From: Chloroflexota bacterium | GTDB taxonomy: Bacteria > Chloroflexota > Anaerolineae > Aggregatilineales > Phototrophicaceae | Reading direction: 5' to 3' | DNA length: 64,000 nt | Assembly (NCBI GenBank): GCA_023430545.1 | Contig: JAEZAF010000128.1 | Location: forward strand, 1 to 64,000 | Part shown: piece after piece, positions 26,285 through 35,759 of the stretch | Layout of the letters: each line of letters opens with the position of its first letter | Position numbering within the stretch: the first letter of the stretch is position 1 | The notes under the pieces: generated by a model | What the model was told of the DNA's origin: nothing | The model's database searches: none | Seen by the model: only the letters and a program-made list of their open reading frames with translations | Program-made: the position numbers and the translations under genes

Positions 26285-27421
26285 TCAGGCAAGCTCACGC
26301 TTTTCCTGCTGTTTGTGTTCGTAGGCCAGAGAGAGTTCGGTTTCGGTGTCGAAGAGATGCAGGTTATCCATATTGACTGCTGCACCCATACGACCGCCGA
26401 TACGGGCCGAGGTACGCGGATCGGTACGGGCGATGAACGTCTTTCCACCTTCTTCAAGGTAGATGATCATTTCATTTCCCATCTGCTCGATCACATCGAC
26501 ATTGGCTTCAATCTGAGCCGGGGTAATACCAGGCGGCTGGAACTCGATGTCATGAATATCTTCAGGACGGATACCCAGCGTGACCTTTTTGCCAACGTGA
26601 CTGCGGTAAATGGCAGCACGGCTGGCCGGCATACTAAGCTGGAAAACACCGGTGTCCACAACGATACTGCCGTTGTTATCACGCAGGGTGGCATCAAAGA
26701 AGTTCATTGAAGGGCTGCCAATGAAGCCAGCGACGAAGACGTTGCGTGGATTGTGATACAGATTGAACGGAGTATCGATCTGCTGAAGCTTACCAGCGTT
26801 CAATACACAGATACGGGTTCCCATGGTCATGGCTTCAACCTGGTCATGGGTCACATAGATGAACGTGGTTTCGAGGCGCTGATGCAGCTTACTGATGAAC
26901 GAACGGGCTTCCACGCGCAGTTTGGCGTCAAGGTTGGAGAGGGGTTCGTCCATGAGGAAGACAGCAGGCTCACGAACGATCGCACGGCCTACAGCAACGC
27001 GCTGACGCTGACCACCCGAAAGCTGACGGGGACGACGATCCAGCAATTGAGCAATCCCGAGGCTCTGCGCAGCTTCACGGACGCGCTGGTCGATGATCTG
27101 CTTCGGTGTCTTACGTAGCTTCAGACCGAATGCCATGTTATCATAGACCGTCATGTGAGGGTAAAGCGCATAGCTCTGGAACACCATTGCTACGTCGCGA
27201 TCTTTCGGTGCCACGTTGTTGACAACGCGATCACCGATGAGGATACGCCCGTCGCTGATTTCTTCCAGACCGGCCAGCATACGCAGACTTGTGGTCTTGC
27301 CGCACCCGGAGGGGCCAACGAAAACCAAAAATTCTTTATCTTTGACAGCAATATTTAAGTCTTCTACAACCGTCAAATTCCCAAAACGTTTATAGACGTG
27401 ATCAAATGTTACGCCTGCCAC
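26285..27421 (-). CDS. Sugar ABC transporter ATPase, UgpC/MsmX/MalK family
   Basis: 378 residues, GTG 27421 with a TGGAGG site seven bases upstream. Motifs are GPSGCGKTTS, VFQSYALYPHMTV, LSGGQRQRVAVGRA, FLMDEPLSNLDA and VTHDQVEAMTM, then a TOBE/MalK C-terminal domain (LGIRPEDI). No permease or binding protein lies next to it. Stand-alone MsmX-type ATPases are known to serve several sugar permeases, which fits a cell with a secreted pullulanase. It has its own promoter candidate at 27518-27545. Confidence 0.9.
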   Translation of the reverse strand: MAGVTFDHVYKRFGNLTVVEDLNIAVKDKEFLVFVGPSGCGKTTSLRMLAGLEEISDGRILIGDRVVNNVAPKDRDVAMVFQSYALYPHMTVYDNMAFGLKLRKTPKQIIDQRVREAAQSLGIAQLLDRRPRQLSGGQRQRVAVGRAIVREPAVFLMDEPLSNLDAKLRVEARSFISKLHQRLETTFIYVTHDQVEAMTMGTRICVLNAGKLQQIDTPFNLYHNPRNVFVAGFIGSPSMNFFDATLRDNNGSIVVDTGVFQLSMPASRAAIYRSHVGKKVTLGIRPEDIHDIEFQPPGITPAQIEANVDVIEQMGNEMIIYLEEGGKTFIARTDPRTSARIGGRMGAAVNMDNLHLFDTETELSLAYEHKQQEKRELA

Positions 27422-27517
27422 AGCAGATCCTCCATTTTAACTTCTTTACAGGCATCTATTTAGTGAAAATGCACAAGTTATTTGCAATTCACTATCAGCC
27501 ACTCTTCAACTGCCGAG

Positions 27518-27545
27518 ATTATAATAAGCATCACCGAATTTGCAA
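27518..27545 (-). promoter_or_regulatory. Candidate promoter for the UgpC/MsmX-type ATPase
   Basis: On the minus strand TTGCAA (27545-27540), a 16-base spacer and TATAAT (27523-27518), about 100 bases before the GTG. Confidence 0.55.
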
Positions 27546-27599
27546 AATCTTGTGACCAATTTCGCCAACGAATTTACCATTCATCATGGATAAACGCTG

Positions 27600-28844
27600 A
27601 TGTATGACAATGTAACAGCCGAGACAGTCAGTATTGGGACAGAACTACTGCTTGGGGAACTTACTGATACTAACTCAGTTTATATCGCTCAACAGCTTCG
27701 CAATATTGGTATCAATCTCTATTTGATGACTTCGGTAGGGGATAACCAGCAGCGTATCAGCGATACAATCCGACTGGCGCTTTCCCGAGCGGATATCATC
27801 ATCACCTGCGGCGGACTTGGACCTACTGTCGATGATGTCACGCGTCAGGCAATTGCCGATGCCACACAGCGCTCACTGGAATTTCGTCAGGACCTGATGG
27901 ATCAGATCACTGCACGCTTTTCCCGTTTCAATATCACGATGTCAGAGAACAATCGGCGGCAGGCTTTTATTCCAACAGATGCAATTGTTATCGAGAACCC
28001 TGTGGGTACGGCCCCGTCCTTTATCGTTGAACACGAAGGCAAGGCTGTAATCAGCCTGCCCGGAGTCCCTCGTGAGATGAAATATCTCATGGAGCATGCC
28101 GTAATTCCGTATCTGCGCAATCGGTATCAGCTTGGCATCATCAAAGCTCGGATTCTGAAAACCGCAGGCATTGGGGAAAGCCAGCTTGACGAACGCATCG
28201 GCGACGACCTGCTTCAAGCATCAAATCCTACCATCGGGCTGGCAGCACATAATGGTTATATCGATGTTCGCATCACTGCCAAAGCGGATTCACTAACCGA
28301 AGCTGATACCATGATCGCCGCTACTGAAGCCCTGATCCACAAAAGAGTAGGGGATTATATCTTCGGCTATGATCGGGACAAGATTGAAAATGTGTTGATC
28401 AAGGCACTGCGAGAACAGCATCTCAAAATCGGGATATGTGAAGCGGGGCTGGAAGGTGCAGTCAGCAGTGTATTCAGCGATGCGCCAGAGACTGTGACGC
28501 AGATCATTCACTTCCCCGATGCTGACAGCCTGAAGACTGCACTAACGCTGGATACTGAGGTAACACTGCGTGACTTATGCCAGCAGGCAGCACAGCGTCT
28601 TGAAGGGCTTCAGAACAGCGATGCCTGTATTGTGATTATCAGCACACCGGAAACTGACGAAAATGAAGATAAAAACGAGATGACAGTTGTACTCACCAAA
28701 GTCGGAGATCAGACCCGAATACGAGGTTATGGTTTTGGAGGCAAATCCGGCTACTCACGTGAATGGGTGCGCACATGGTCTTTATCTTCTGTATGGAGAA
28801 TGCTCAGAGAGCAACTTGCCATTAAGGCGACACCACATGAATGA
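27600..28844 (+). CDS. cinA: CinA-family protein with a degenerate C-terminal deamidase domain
   Basis: 414 residues. The N-terminal two thirds are a good CinA/MoaB-type domain: TVSIGTELLLGELTDTNSVYIAQQL, CGGLGPTVDDVTRQAIA, NPVGTAPSF and LPGVPREM. The C-terminal third, which in CinA carries the NMN deamidase with the ESCTGG-type motif, reads GICEAGLEGAVSS and lacks the Ser-Cys-Thr-Gly-Gly core. The nucleotide-processing (pyrophosphatase) half may still act; the deamidase half probably does not. It overlaps the next gene by eight bases (ATGAATGA), so all three genes are probably translated together. Confidence 0.82.
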   Translation: MYDNVTAETVSIGTELLLGELTDTNSVYIAQQLRNIGINLYLMTSVGDNQQRISDTIRLALSRADIIITCGGLGPTVDDVTRQAIADATQRSLEFRQDLMDQITARFSRFNITMSENNRRQAFIPTDAIVIENPVGTAPSFIVEHEGKAVISLPGVPREMKYLMEHAVIPYLRNRYQLGIIKARILKTAGIGESQLDERIGDDLLQASNPTIGLAAHNGYIDVRITAKADSLTEADTMIAATEALIHKRVGDYIFGYDRDKIENVLIKALREQHLKIGICEAGLEGAVSSVFSDAPETVTQIIHFPDADSLKTALTLDTEVTLRDLCQQAAQRLEGLQNSDACIVIISTPETDENEDKNEMTVVLTKVGDQTRIRGYGFGGKSGYSREWVRTWSLSSVWRMLREQLAIKATPHE

Positions 28845-29448
28845 TTTATTCTTTCAGAAGCTGCAAAATGCAGTCCAATCCAAAGCTACTGCAACGCTCG
28901 TTCTGTTATCACCGGGCTTTGAAAGAATGCCGCTTCCCATGCAGCGCTATGATGAGCCGTTTCTGCCTTTTGGTAAAGCCATCATCGACGCTACACATGA
29001 CCTCACGGCCGGTTATGTCTTCGACCTGGAAGCCTATCTTCTGCCCGGAGCAGCCGGGATCATCGCGCTTGAGCGCACAATCAGCTATGTACCATCCGAA
29101 CTGGTAACGGTCTTACATGGCACCTTTCTTACAACCGTGATGACCTCAGGCATCCGCCTAAGCATGAACAGCGATAGTGTCACGGTAGGACGGCGTGCGC
29201 TGATCGATGCGCAACCGAGGGAACTGCGATCCAGACTCCTGCTTGTGGATGATCTGGAAGAACCAGATACTGGAACATACAGCCGCTTCAACTGTGAACA
29301 GGGTGTCATTATCGTTAGAGACGGTGACCGTCAATCTATTCAGCTTTATATTGCTGGCGCAGACGTCACACAGGCAGGGATGGGCGAAGACTTTTCTGAT
29401 ATTGTCAGAAAGACTCTTCAGGGAAAGATTGCAGCACGGCATGTTTAA
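28837..29448 (+). CDS. PyrF-like protein with catalytic residues lost (putative pseudoenzyme)
   Basis: 203 residues from ATG 28837, coupled to cinA. The layout follows family-2 orotidine-5'-phosphate decarboxylases: a LxxGxxPxxERMP-like start, FGKAIIDATHDLTAGYVFDL (usually AIIDATADLVAAYKPNL), PGAAGIIALERTISYVP, then VTVGRRAL (usually AVTVNPYMG). The catalytic D-x-K-x-x-D tract appears as VLHGTFLTT (residues about 92-100), with His, Thr and Thr at the key sites. The frame is open and tightly linked to neighbours, so it is unlikely to be mere decay. No decarboxylase activity is expected. Homology is inferred by eye and needs profile confirmation. Confidence 0.55.
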   Translation: MNDLFFQKLQNAVQSKATATLVLLSPGFERMPLPMQRYDEPFLPFGKAIIDATHDLTAGYVFDLEAYLLPGAAGIIALERTISYVPSELVTVLHGTFLTTVMTSGIRLSMNSDSVTVGRRALIDAQPRELRSRLLLVDDLEEPDTGTYSRFNCEQGVIIVRDGDRQSIQLYIAGADVTQAGMGEDFSDIVRKTLQGKIAARHV

Positions 29449-30049
29449 AACCCCGGAAGCGATGCTGAATGCTTTTATCGAGGCGGGGATTATCCAATTC
29501 GGACACTGGATAGATGGCGGTCAGTCACCGCCTTCACCTATTCGCCTCAACCTGGAGATGCTGCCTTCCTATCCTCATCTGCTTGAGTACACCAGCCACC
29601 TGATGACTGAGTATTCGGAACTTAAGGAGATCCAGCGCCTCGTGTGCCATCAGCACAGCCTTGCGCTTGCAATCTGTGTAAGCCTTCAGACGGGCATTCC
29701 ACTGGTTTATGAAAGACACAACCCATCCGGCGCCCATTCGCTGGTCGGGGCGTATGATGTCGGCCATCCAACAATGCTGATTGGCGAGGTTTACAACTCT
29801 GAAGCACAAACAAAGAACAGCGCGATCAAAACGCATGCGGCACGGGTCGGTCTGAATATCGTCTCAGAACTTTATGTGATCGGTTTTGGACAAGATATAT
29901 CGTCGTGGGTGCAGTGCCTGGCACTGATCAATACTGACATAATCGGTTGGTGGGTGAGCCAGCGCTGGATCACAAAGGCACAGGGGAATGCCATCCAGCG
30001 CTGGGTAGAACAGCAGCAGTCAGATCGTCTTACTCATCATCAAGGCTGA
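29441..30049 (+). CDS. PyrE-like protein with PRPP motif lost (putative pseudoenzyme)
   Basis: 202 residues; ATG 29441 overlaps the preceding stop by eight bases. The frame follows orotate phosphoribosyltransferases: IEAGIIQFGHWI, RLNLEMLPSYPHLL, LALAICVSLQTGIPLVYERH and LVGAYDVGHPTMLIGEVYNS. In active enzymes the last segment is the PRPP loop VVDDxxTTG; here it is IGEVYNSEA. The catalytic Lys after YxRKE is also absent (YERHNPS). It forms a pair with the PyrF-like protein at 28837. A ligand-sensing or regulatory role is possible but unproven. Its last 20 bases overlap the 3' end of lepA on the opposite strand. Confidence 0.55.
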   Translation: MFKTPEAMLNAFIEAGIIQFGHWIDGGQSPPSPIRLNLEMLPSYPHLLEYTSHLMTEYSELKEIQRLVCHQHSLALAICVSLQTGIPLVYERHNPSGAHSLVGAYDVGHPTMLIGEVYNSEAQTKNSAIKTHAARVGLNIVSELYVIGFGQDISSWVQCLALINTDIIGWWVSQRWITKAQGNAIQRWVEQQQSDRLTHHQG

Positions 30050-31838
30050 GCAGCGCCATAAAGGCTTCCTGCGGGACCTCGACCGAGCCGATCATCTTCA
30101 TGCGCTTCTTGCCTTTTTTCTGCTTTTCCAGCAGTTTCTTCTTGCGTGTGATGTCACCGCCATAACACTTGGCGAGTACGTCCTTGCGGATTGCGCTGAC
30201 ATTCGCACGTGAGATGATCTTTTTGCCGACGGCTGCCTGAATCGGGACCACAAACATCTGGCGGGGAATCAGATCCTTCAGTTTCGATACCAGTCGCTGC
30301 CCCTTGTGATAGGCATCATCCCGGTGCACGATCAGCGCAAGGGCATCAATCGGTTCGCTGTTCACCAGGACGTCCATTTTTACCAGATCACCGGTCCGAT
30401 ACTCATCGAACTGGTAATCGAGGCTTGCATAGCCACGAGACACACTTTTCAGACGGTCGTAGAAATCTACGATCACTTCGGACAGCGGAATGCGGTAATG
30501 CAGAATCACACGGCTGGCATCGAGATATTCAGTTGTGACATATTCAGCCCGTTTCTTGATGACCATATCCATAATCGCGCCGATATACTCCTGCGGCGTA
30601 TAGATCTGGATCTTCATCCATGGTTCCTGGATCTCATCAATCGTGCTCTCATCCGGCAGATGGGCGGGACTGTCGATTGTAATCATCTCGCCATTGCGCA
30701 GAAGTACACGATATTCCACGCTTGGGGCTGTCGCCAGAATATCAAGATCATACTCGCGCTCCAGACGCTCCTGAATGATCTCCATATGAAACAGGCCGAG
30801 AAAGCCGACACGGAAGCCGAAGTTCAGCGCCTGAGAGCTTTCCGGTTGATACACCAGTGAAGCGTCGTTCAACTGAAGCTTTTCGAGTGCATCGCGCAGG
30901 TCAGCGTATTCGTCGTTATTGGTGGGATATATACCAGCAAAGACCATCGGCTTGACCTGCTCATACCCTGGCAGCGGCTCTTTAGCCCCAGTTACAGCCA
31001 GCGTTACTGTGTCACCAACGCGGCACTCCTGAACCGTTTTGAGGCCGGTCGCGATATAACCAACTTCACCAGCAGCCAATGACTCAATTGGCTGCATACC
31101 GGGTGAAAAGATACCCAGTTCAACTGGTTCGAATTTGGTGTCAGTGGCGATCAAACGCAGCATATCGCGGCGGCTGAGCTTGCCATCCACAACGCGGACA
31201 TAAGCCACGACACCTTTATAGACATCATAATGCGAGTCGAAGACCAGTGCCCGAAGCGGCGCATCAGGATCGCCAGCAGGCGGAGGTACGGTGCGAATGA
31301 CCTGCTCCATCACATCCTGAATACCAATCCCGCTCTTGGCGGAGATCCTCAACATGTCTTCACCCGGCAGGCCCAACAGATCTTCAACTTCCTGCGCGAT
31401 TTCATCGGGGTTCGCCGCTGGGAGGTCGATCTTATTGATCACTGGCACCAGCTCAAGATCCTGTTCAAGCGCCAGATAAACATTCGAGAGTGTCTGCGCT
31501 TCAATACCCTGACTGGCATCCACCACAAGAATCGCGCCCTCGCACGCCTGTAATGCCCGACTCACTTCATAAGTGAAGTCGACATGGCCGGGGGTATCAA
31601 TCAGGTTGACTGTATACTCCTCGCCATCGCTTGCGACGTAACGCATACGGACGGCTGACGCTTTGATCGTCACCCCGCGTTCACGTTCAAGATCCATGCT
31701 GTCAAGCAGTTGTTCCTGCATCTGCCGATCTTCAACTGTATGTGTAAGCTGCAGCAGTCGATCCGCTAGCGTGCTTTTTCCGTGATCGACATGCGCAATA
31801 ATGCAAAAGTTTCGAATATGACTTTGATCCATACCCAT
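30030..31838 (-). CDS. lepA: Translation elongation factor 4 (LepA)
   Basis: 602 residues, normal for the family. ATG 31838 gives MGMDQ; the ATG two codons later is also possible. GTPase motifs are AHVDHGKST, DTPGHVDF, NKIDLP and SAKSG, followed by EF-G-like domains and the LepA-specific C-terminal domain (SRANVSAIRKDVLAKCYGGD, KKLLEKQKKGKKRMK). LepA back-translocates or rescues stalled ribosomes and is ribosome-bound. Convergent with the PyrE-like gene. Confidence 0.96.
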   Translation of the reverse strand: MGMDQSHIRNFCIIAHVDHGKSTLADRLLQLTHTVEDRQMQEQLLDSMDLERERGVTIKASAVRMRYVASDGEEYTVNLIDTPGHVDFTYEVSRALQACEGAILVVDASQGIEAQTLSNVYLALEQDLELVPVINKIDLPAANPDEIAQEVEDLLGLPGEDMLRISAKSGIGIQDVMEQVIRTVPPPAGDPDAPLRALVFDSHYDVYKGVVAYVRVVDGKLSRRDMLRLIATDTKFEPVELGIFSPGMQPIESLAAGEVGYIATGLKTVQECRVGDTVTLAVTGAKEPLPGYEQVKPMVFAGIYPTNNDEYADLRDALEKLQLNDASLVYQPESSQALNFGFRVGFLGLFHMEIIQERLEREYDLDILATAPSVEYRVLLRNGEMITIDSPAHLPDESTIDEIQEPWMKIQIYTPQEYIGAIMDMVIKKRAEYVTTEYLDASRVILHYRIPLSEVIVDFYDRLKSVSRGYASLDYQFDEYRTGDLVKMDVLVNSEPIDALALIVHRDDAYHKGQRLVSKLKDLIPRQMFVVPIQAAVGKKIISRANVSAIRKDVLAKCYGGDITRKKKLLEKQKKGKKRMKMIGSVEVPQEAFMALLSLDDE

Positions 31839-32003
31839 CGAAGCTCAGTAGTCTTTCTATAGACGAGGAGTTTGCATTCAGTATACCAGACTCCATCGCA
31901 GGACTGTAGGTTACTATGAAGGACTCCCAATGGCCGGATTTCTACAGTCGGGGTATAGCAGCAACTTAAGCGTTATATATCGGTGAAATTTCGCCAGTCG
32001 GAG

Positions 32004-32828
32004 TTATTCCGTCTCGTTGTCGGCGAAATCAGGGCTGACTGAGGGCTGAAGCGCGGCAGTGATCAGATCGTCATGTATTGGCAGTGTCTCCTTTGCGTGA
32101 TACCGCCATGTCAGCCACACCAGAAACTCGGTATTGCCCGCCGGACCTTTCAGTGGTGAGGGAATCAACCCGGTGACATGATAACCCGCATCACTGGCAA
32201 ATGTGAGCGTCTCCTGCAAAACACGCCTGTGAATTTGCGGATCACGCACCACACCACCTTTGCCGACATCACCTTTGCCTGCTTCAAACTGAGGCTTGAT
32301 CAGCGCAATCACATCGCCGCGCTGATTGAACCATCCCTGAAATACTGACAGCAGCAAACGCAGCGAAATAAACGATGCATCCACCACCACGAGCGCGACT
32401 GTCTCCGGCAACGTCGTCAGATAACGCGCGTTGGTGCGATCCATCACCGTCACCCGTGGGTCCTGCTGAAGCTGGTAATCCATCTGGCCGTAACCGACAT
32501 CGATGGAAAACACCTTTGCAGCTCCATACTGAAGCAGACAGTCGGTAAAGCCGCCTGTGCTGGCTCCGACATCAGCACAGATTTTACCAGTGACATCGAA
32601 CTGAAATGCCTCCAGCGCCGCCGCCAGTTTTTCGCCACCACGGCTGACAAATCTTGGCCGTTCCCGCACTTGCAGCACTGCATCTGCATCAATCTTCATA
32701 CCGGGTTTATCGACACGCTGACCGTTGGCCGAGACTTCACCAGCCATGATCATTGCGCGGGCTTTTTCCCGACTTGGCGCAAGCCCACTCTGATGCAGTG
32801 CGACATCAATGCGAATTTTTCCCGGCAT
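32004..32828 (-). CDS. tlyA: TlyA-family rRNA 2'-O-methyltransferase
   Basis: 274 residues with an S4 RNA-binding domain (IRIDVALHQSGLAPSREKARAMIMAG) and an FtsJ-like Rossmann methyltransferase (DVGASTGGFTDCLLQYGA, KVFSIDVGYGQM, ALIKPQFEAGKGDVGKGGVVRD). The family methylates cytidines of 16S/23S rRNA. It lies seven bases after the protease gene at 32836, so it is the last gene of the prsW-like operon. Confidence 0.92.
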   Translation of the reverse strand: MPGKIRIDVALHQSGLAPSREKARAMIMAGEVSANGQRVDKPGMKIDADAVLQVRERPRFVSRGGEKLAAALEAFQFDVTGKICADVGASTGGFTDCLLQYGAAKVFSIDVGYGQMDYQLQQDPRVTVMDRTNARYLTTLPETVALVVVDASFISLRLLLSVFQGWFNQRGDVIALIKPQFEAGKGDVGKGGVVRDPQIHRRVLQETLTFASDAGYHVTGLIPSPLKGPAGNTEFLVWLTWRYHAKETLPIHDDLITAALQPSVSPDFADNETE

Positions 32829-32835
32829 ACTCTTT

Positions 32836-35130
32836 TTAACCTCGCGTCAATGCGATATACATATCAAGTGGATTAGGCGACTCGCGTGTCACCTGTATGC
32901 CGTCTGCTGGAATCGGCAGATAACCATCGGCAGCGATCAGGAAACTGTAGGGTGCATCGTACTGTAACGGGCGATCCAACTGGAAGAAACCATCACGATC
33001 CGTTGACGCCATTGCGTAAACCTGATCCTGCTGTGCGACATAATCTTCAATTGAGAACTGCTCGCTGATGATGACCAGTGACAGATTCGGGATTCCTTTA
33101 CCTGTCGCAGCATCCACCACCTGACCACGAAGCTGGACTCCATCCGCCTCGGTGAAGGGGTCAATCGGAAGCTGGCCGATACCCAGTGTCATCTCTGCGC
33201 TTTCCAGAATGACGTTATTGATCAGCAGATCGACACGGTAGCGACCATCAGGAAGTGCGCCGACAGCGCTGATCTCGACCAGAAAATTCTGCCCCTCCGA
33301 GGGACCGGTCCACGGGATGATCTGATCGTAAAACGGAATACCATCAATCGACCAGCGCATTTGCCACAGTGTACCGGCTGAGATCTGTTCCCAGTTGAAC
33401 ATGGCATAGATGCGGTCTGTCACATTGCTGAAGGTTGAAATCGGACGTGCGCTGACCGCCTCGGTAGGGGAGTCTGAAACCGCGAAATGCATCTCGCTGA
33501 ACACACGCGGGAAGGCGCCTTCTCTCGCGCCTGCAACCACGAAGTCGGAAAGGGCGGCCAGACGGCCTTCAATATACAGCCGCAGGCGATACGGGCCGGG
33601 TGGAAAGCCGTTAGGCGATGTTATCGAAACTGTTTTTGATCCGTTGGGGGTCTCTTCTGACCATCGCAGTGTCACAGGATCACCGACGCGCTGGCCGTTA
33701 TAAATCCATTCCTGAGTCCACTGTGCGCCGTTGACCATGTTGTTGTAAATAAAGCGTGCGCTGATCGTCGAGCCTACACCCAGGATATAGCCTTCGCCAA
33801 ATGCCTGATTCGCTTCAAACAGCGCGAACTCCGGACTGCGAAATGCAGGTTCTTCGCTGCCAGTACCGCCAACAGAGATCACCGCTGGTTCAGCAGCCTG
33901 CAAACCATTGATGTAGAGCGTGAAATCATAGGTCCCATTAGGAAGGGGCTGGCCTTCTGTCCCAATATACCAGAGGCCGTTCTGTCCACCGCTCCAGCGC
34001 ACGGGTGACAGTTCAAACTGCGCCGCCGGGATCCCCTGAAGATTTACACGAAGCTCGTAGACGGTCTCCGGTGTCATATTGCGGTAATCGAAGAAGAGAT
34101 ACAGGCTGCTGCTGCCGGCGGGTAGACGGTCAATAACCGTAACCGGAAGGTCATTCGAAATAGATGAGGCGAAAAACAGATTTTCGAAGACCGGAGTCTC
34201 TGTTACCAGTGCTGTGGTCGAGGTATTGGTATACTGCTGAAGCTGTAACCCTAGCGAAGCACTCTGGAAAAGAGGCCGCGCGAAGTTTGATGGACGCAGC
34301 ACATTTATAGTGCCCCCTAACGGTACACAGCGGTCATTCGGGTTAATTAATCCGTCGTTGTTGGTGTCCTGAATCAACCGGCATTCCGTTACTGCATTCT
34401 GGCGTGTGATCGGCGCTGTGGTTGGGATGCCCATCATTGCGCCTTCGCGATTGTAAGCGCCACCACCGCTCATGGTGCCGCTGATCTCACCCTCAACCGC
34501 ATTCGGGTCCACTTCAATCTTGAACCACGACTTGCCACCACCACGGGGTTCTCCCATAAATCCCAGGACCGAAGCGCGAATCTCGGTGACGGGATCATCG
34601 GCGATACCGGGATAACCTACTACCCAGATCGTATCATCCAGCTCGACGGCATTTGAGTCCGCCAGCTCGACAAACGGCAGCGCTAGGCTTTCCCGTCCGA
34701 TAAGACGGCCATCGAACTCGCGGGTAATTTGCAGGATCGCGAGGTCAAGGCCGATATTTGCCTGTACGATTTCGGCCTGATAAGCGGTAATCGGGGGCTG
34801 GCCTTCCTGCGTGCTGAGTGCAATCATCAACGTGTCCCCGGGGCAGTCCGGGCTGGGGACGGTGCTGTGAGTATTCGTCAGAATCAACCCATCCCGGCTG
34901 ATGAGCGTGCCGGTGCTCTGACAGTGGATCACCGGTGTGACACCCGTCATGCTGACCTGTGTGATATACACCGTCGCCCGCCGAATACGGTTTACGTCAA
35001 ACGGTGGCATTTGCTGTATCTGCTGAGTTTGCTGTGCTTCCTGCGCCAGCGCCGCTATTTCGGGGATCACAAGTGCTGACACGAGTACAAGCATCAGCAG
35101 CCCATATTGAAGGCGAGTTTTCAGTTTCAT
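32836..35130 (-). CDS. Secreted trypsin-like serine protease with C-terminal beta-sandwich repeats
   Basis: 764 residues with a signal peptide ending near AALAQ (residue 30). A chymotrypsin-fold domain has GTLISRDGLILTNTHST (His88), ANIGLDLAILQI (Asp129) and EISGTMSGGGAYN (Ser221), giving a plausible triad. Three or more Ig-like segments follow (repeated NGxYxxxLYINGxLAA-type strands). The end is a carboxypeptidase-regulatory-like domain (LRGQVVDAATGKGIPNLSLVI). It should act outside the membrane on proteins. ATG 35130 is two bases after the stop of the preceding PsbP-like gene. Confidence 0.82.
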   Translation of the reverse strand: MKLKTRLQYGLLMLVLVSALVIPEIAALAQEAQQTQQIQQMPPFDVNRIRRATVYITQVSMTGVTPVIHCQSTGTLISRDGLILTNTHSTVPSPDCPGDTLMIALSTQEGQPPITAYQAEIVQANIGLDLAILQITREFDGRLIGRESLALPFVELADSNAVELDDTIWVVGYPGIADDPVTEIRASVLGFMGEPRGGGKSWFKIEVDPNAVEGEISGTMSGGGAYNREGAMMGIPTTAPITRQNAVTECRLIQDTNNDGLINPNDRCVPLGGTINVLRPSNFARPLFQSASLGLQLQQYTNTSTTALVTETPVFENLFFASSISNDLPVTVIDRLPAGSSSLYLFFDYRNMTPETVYELRVNLQGIPAAQFELSPVRWSGGQNGLWYIGTEGQPLPNGTYDFTLYINGLQAAEPAVISVGGTGSEEPAFRSPEFALFEANQAFGEGYILGVGSTISARFIYNNMVNGAQWTQEWIYNGQRVGDPVTLRWSEETPNGSKTVSITSPNGFPPGPYRLRLYIEGRLAALSDFVVAGAREGAFPRVFSEMHFAVSDSPTEAVSARPISTFSNVTDRIYAMFNWEQISAGTLWQMRWSIDGIPFYDQIIPWTGPSEGQNFLVEISAVGALPDGRYRVDLLINNVILESAEMTLGIGQLPIDPFTEADGVQLRGQVVDAATGKGIPNLSLVIISEQFSIEDYVAQQDQVYAMASTDRDGFFQLDRPLQYDAPYSFLIAADGYLPIPADGIQVTRESPNPLDMYIALTRG

Positions 35131-35132
35131 AT

Positions 35133-35744
35133 TTAGAAGCTCAGGGTACTCATAAAACGATCGAAAATAGCCAGATCTGCTTCATAGGTATCCGCAGCGG
35201 CAACAAAGGTGATCAGGATACCCTGACCGCGTCGAATAATCAGGATGTCGCGCCCGATCACTGTTTCAGGAAGAGAACGCTGAAAGGGATTGTTTTCACT
35301 GACAACAAAAACGTATTCCATCAGCGTGGCTGTCTCTCCATTTGGCAACGCGTAGTCCGTATCAATAAAATGCTGCTGATACTGAGACTGCTCGATACTC
35401 CGTTTGTACGACAGATTGTCCAGAATATTACGTGCACTCATATCAGCGCTGATCGGTGTTGTCGCTACCTGAAGCGTGGTTCGGTAGCCAATGCGCGAGA
35501 CATCCTGTGCCCGAAAGAGATAATCGGTCCGGTTGGTATCAATCAGCCATCCAACAGGATACTGGATGCGTATACCGGCTGCCGGGTCAAAATATTCGAC
35601 CGTTTCGTATAACAAGCTGTCACGTAAATTGAGGCCCATAAAAAGGCCGACCGCGGCAAACACCAGTGCCAGAAAGTGGCCTAACCGCTGATTGCGCGTC
35701 CACATGTCACCAGTGCTGAACTGACGAAAGATATTGACGGTCAT
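35133..35744 (-). CDS. Membrane-anchored PsbP-like protein
   Basis: 203 residues. An N-terminal membrane segment (FLALVFAAVGLFMGLNL) precedes an extracytoplasmic domain beginning IRIQYPVGWLID, a pattern seen in PsbP-like or DUF1795-type domains (substrate- or partner-binding alpha-beta sandwiches). The domain continues with many hydrophobic strands and ends FDRFMSTLSF. It sits between the PrsW-like protease and the secreted protease, so it may be an adaptor or substrate of one of them. Exact role unknown. Confidence 0.6.
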   Translation of the reverse strand: MTVNIFRQFSTGDMWTRNQRLGHFLALVFAAVGLFMGLNLRDSLLYETVEYFDPAAGIRIQYPVGWLIDTNRTDYLFRAQDVSRIGYRTTLQVATTPISADMSARNILDNLSYKRSIEQSQYQQHFIDTDYALPNGETATLMEYVFVVSENNPFQRSLPETVIGRDILIIRRGQGILITFVAAADTYEADLAIFDRFMSTLSF

Positions 35745-35759
35745 GTGATGTGTTTACCT

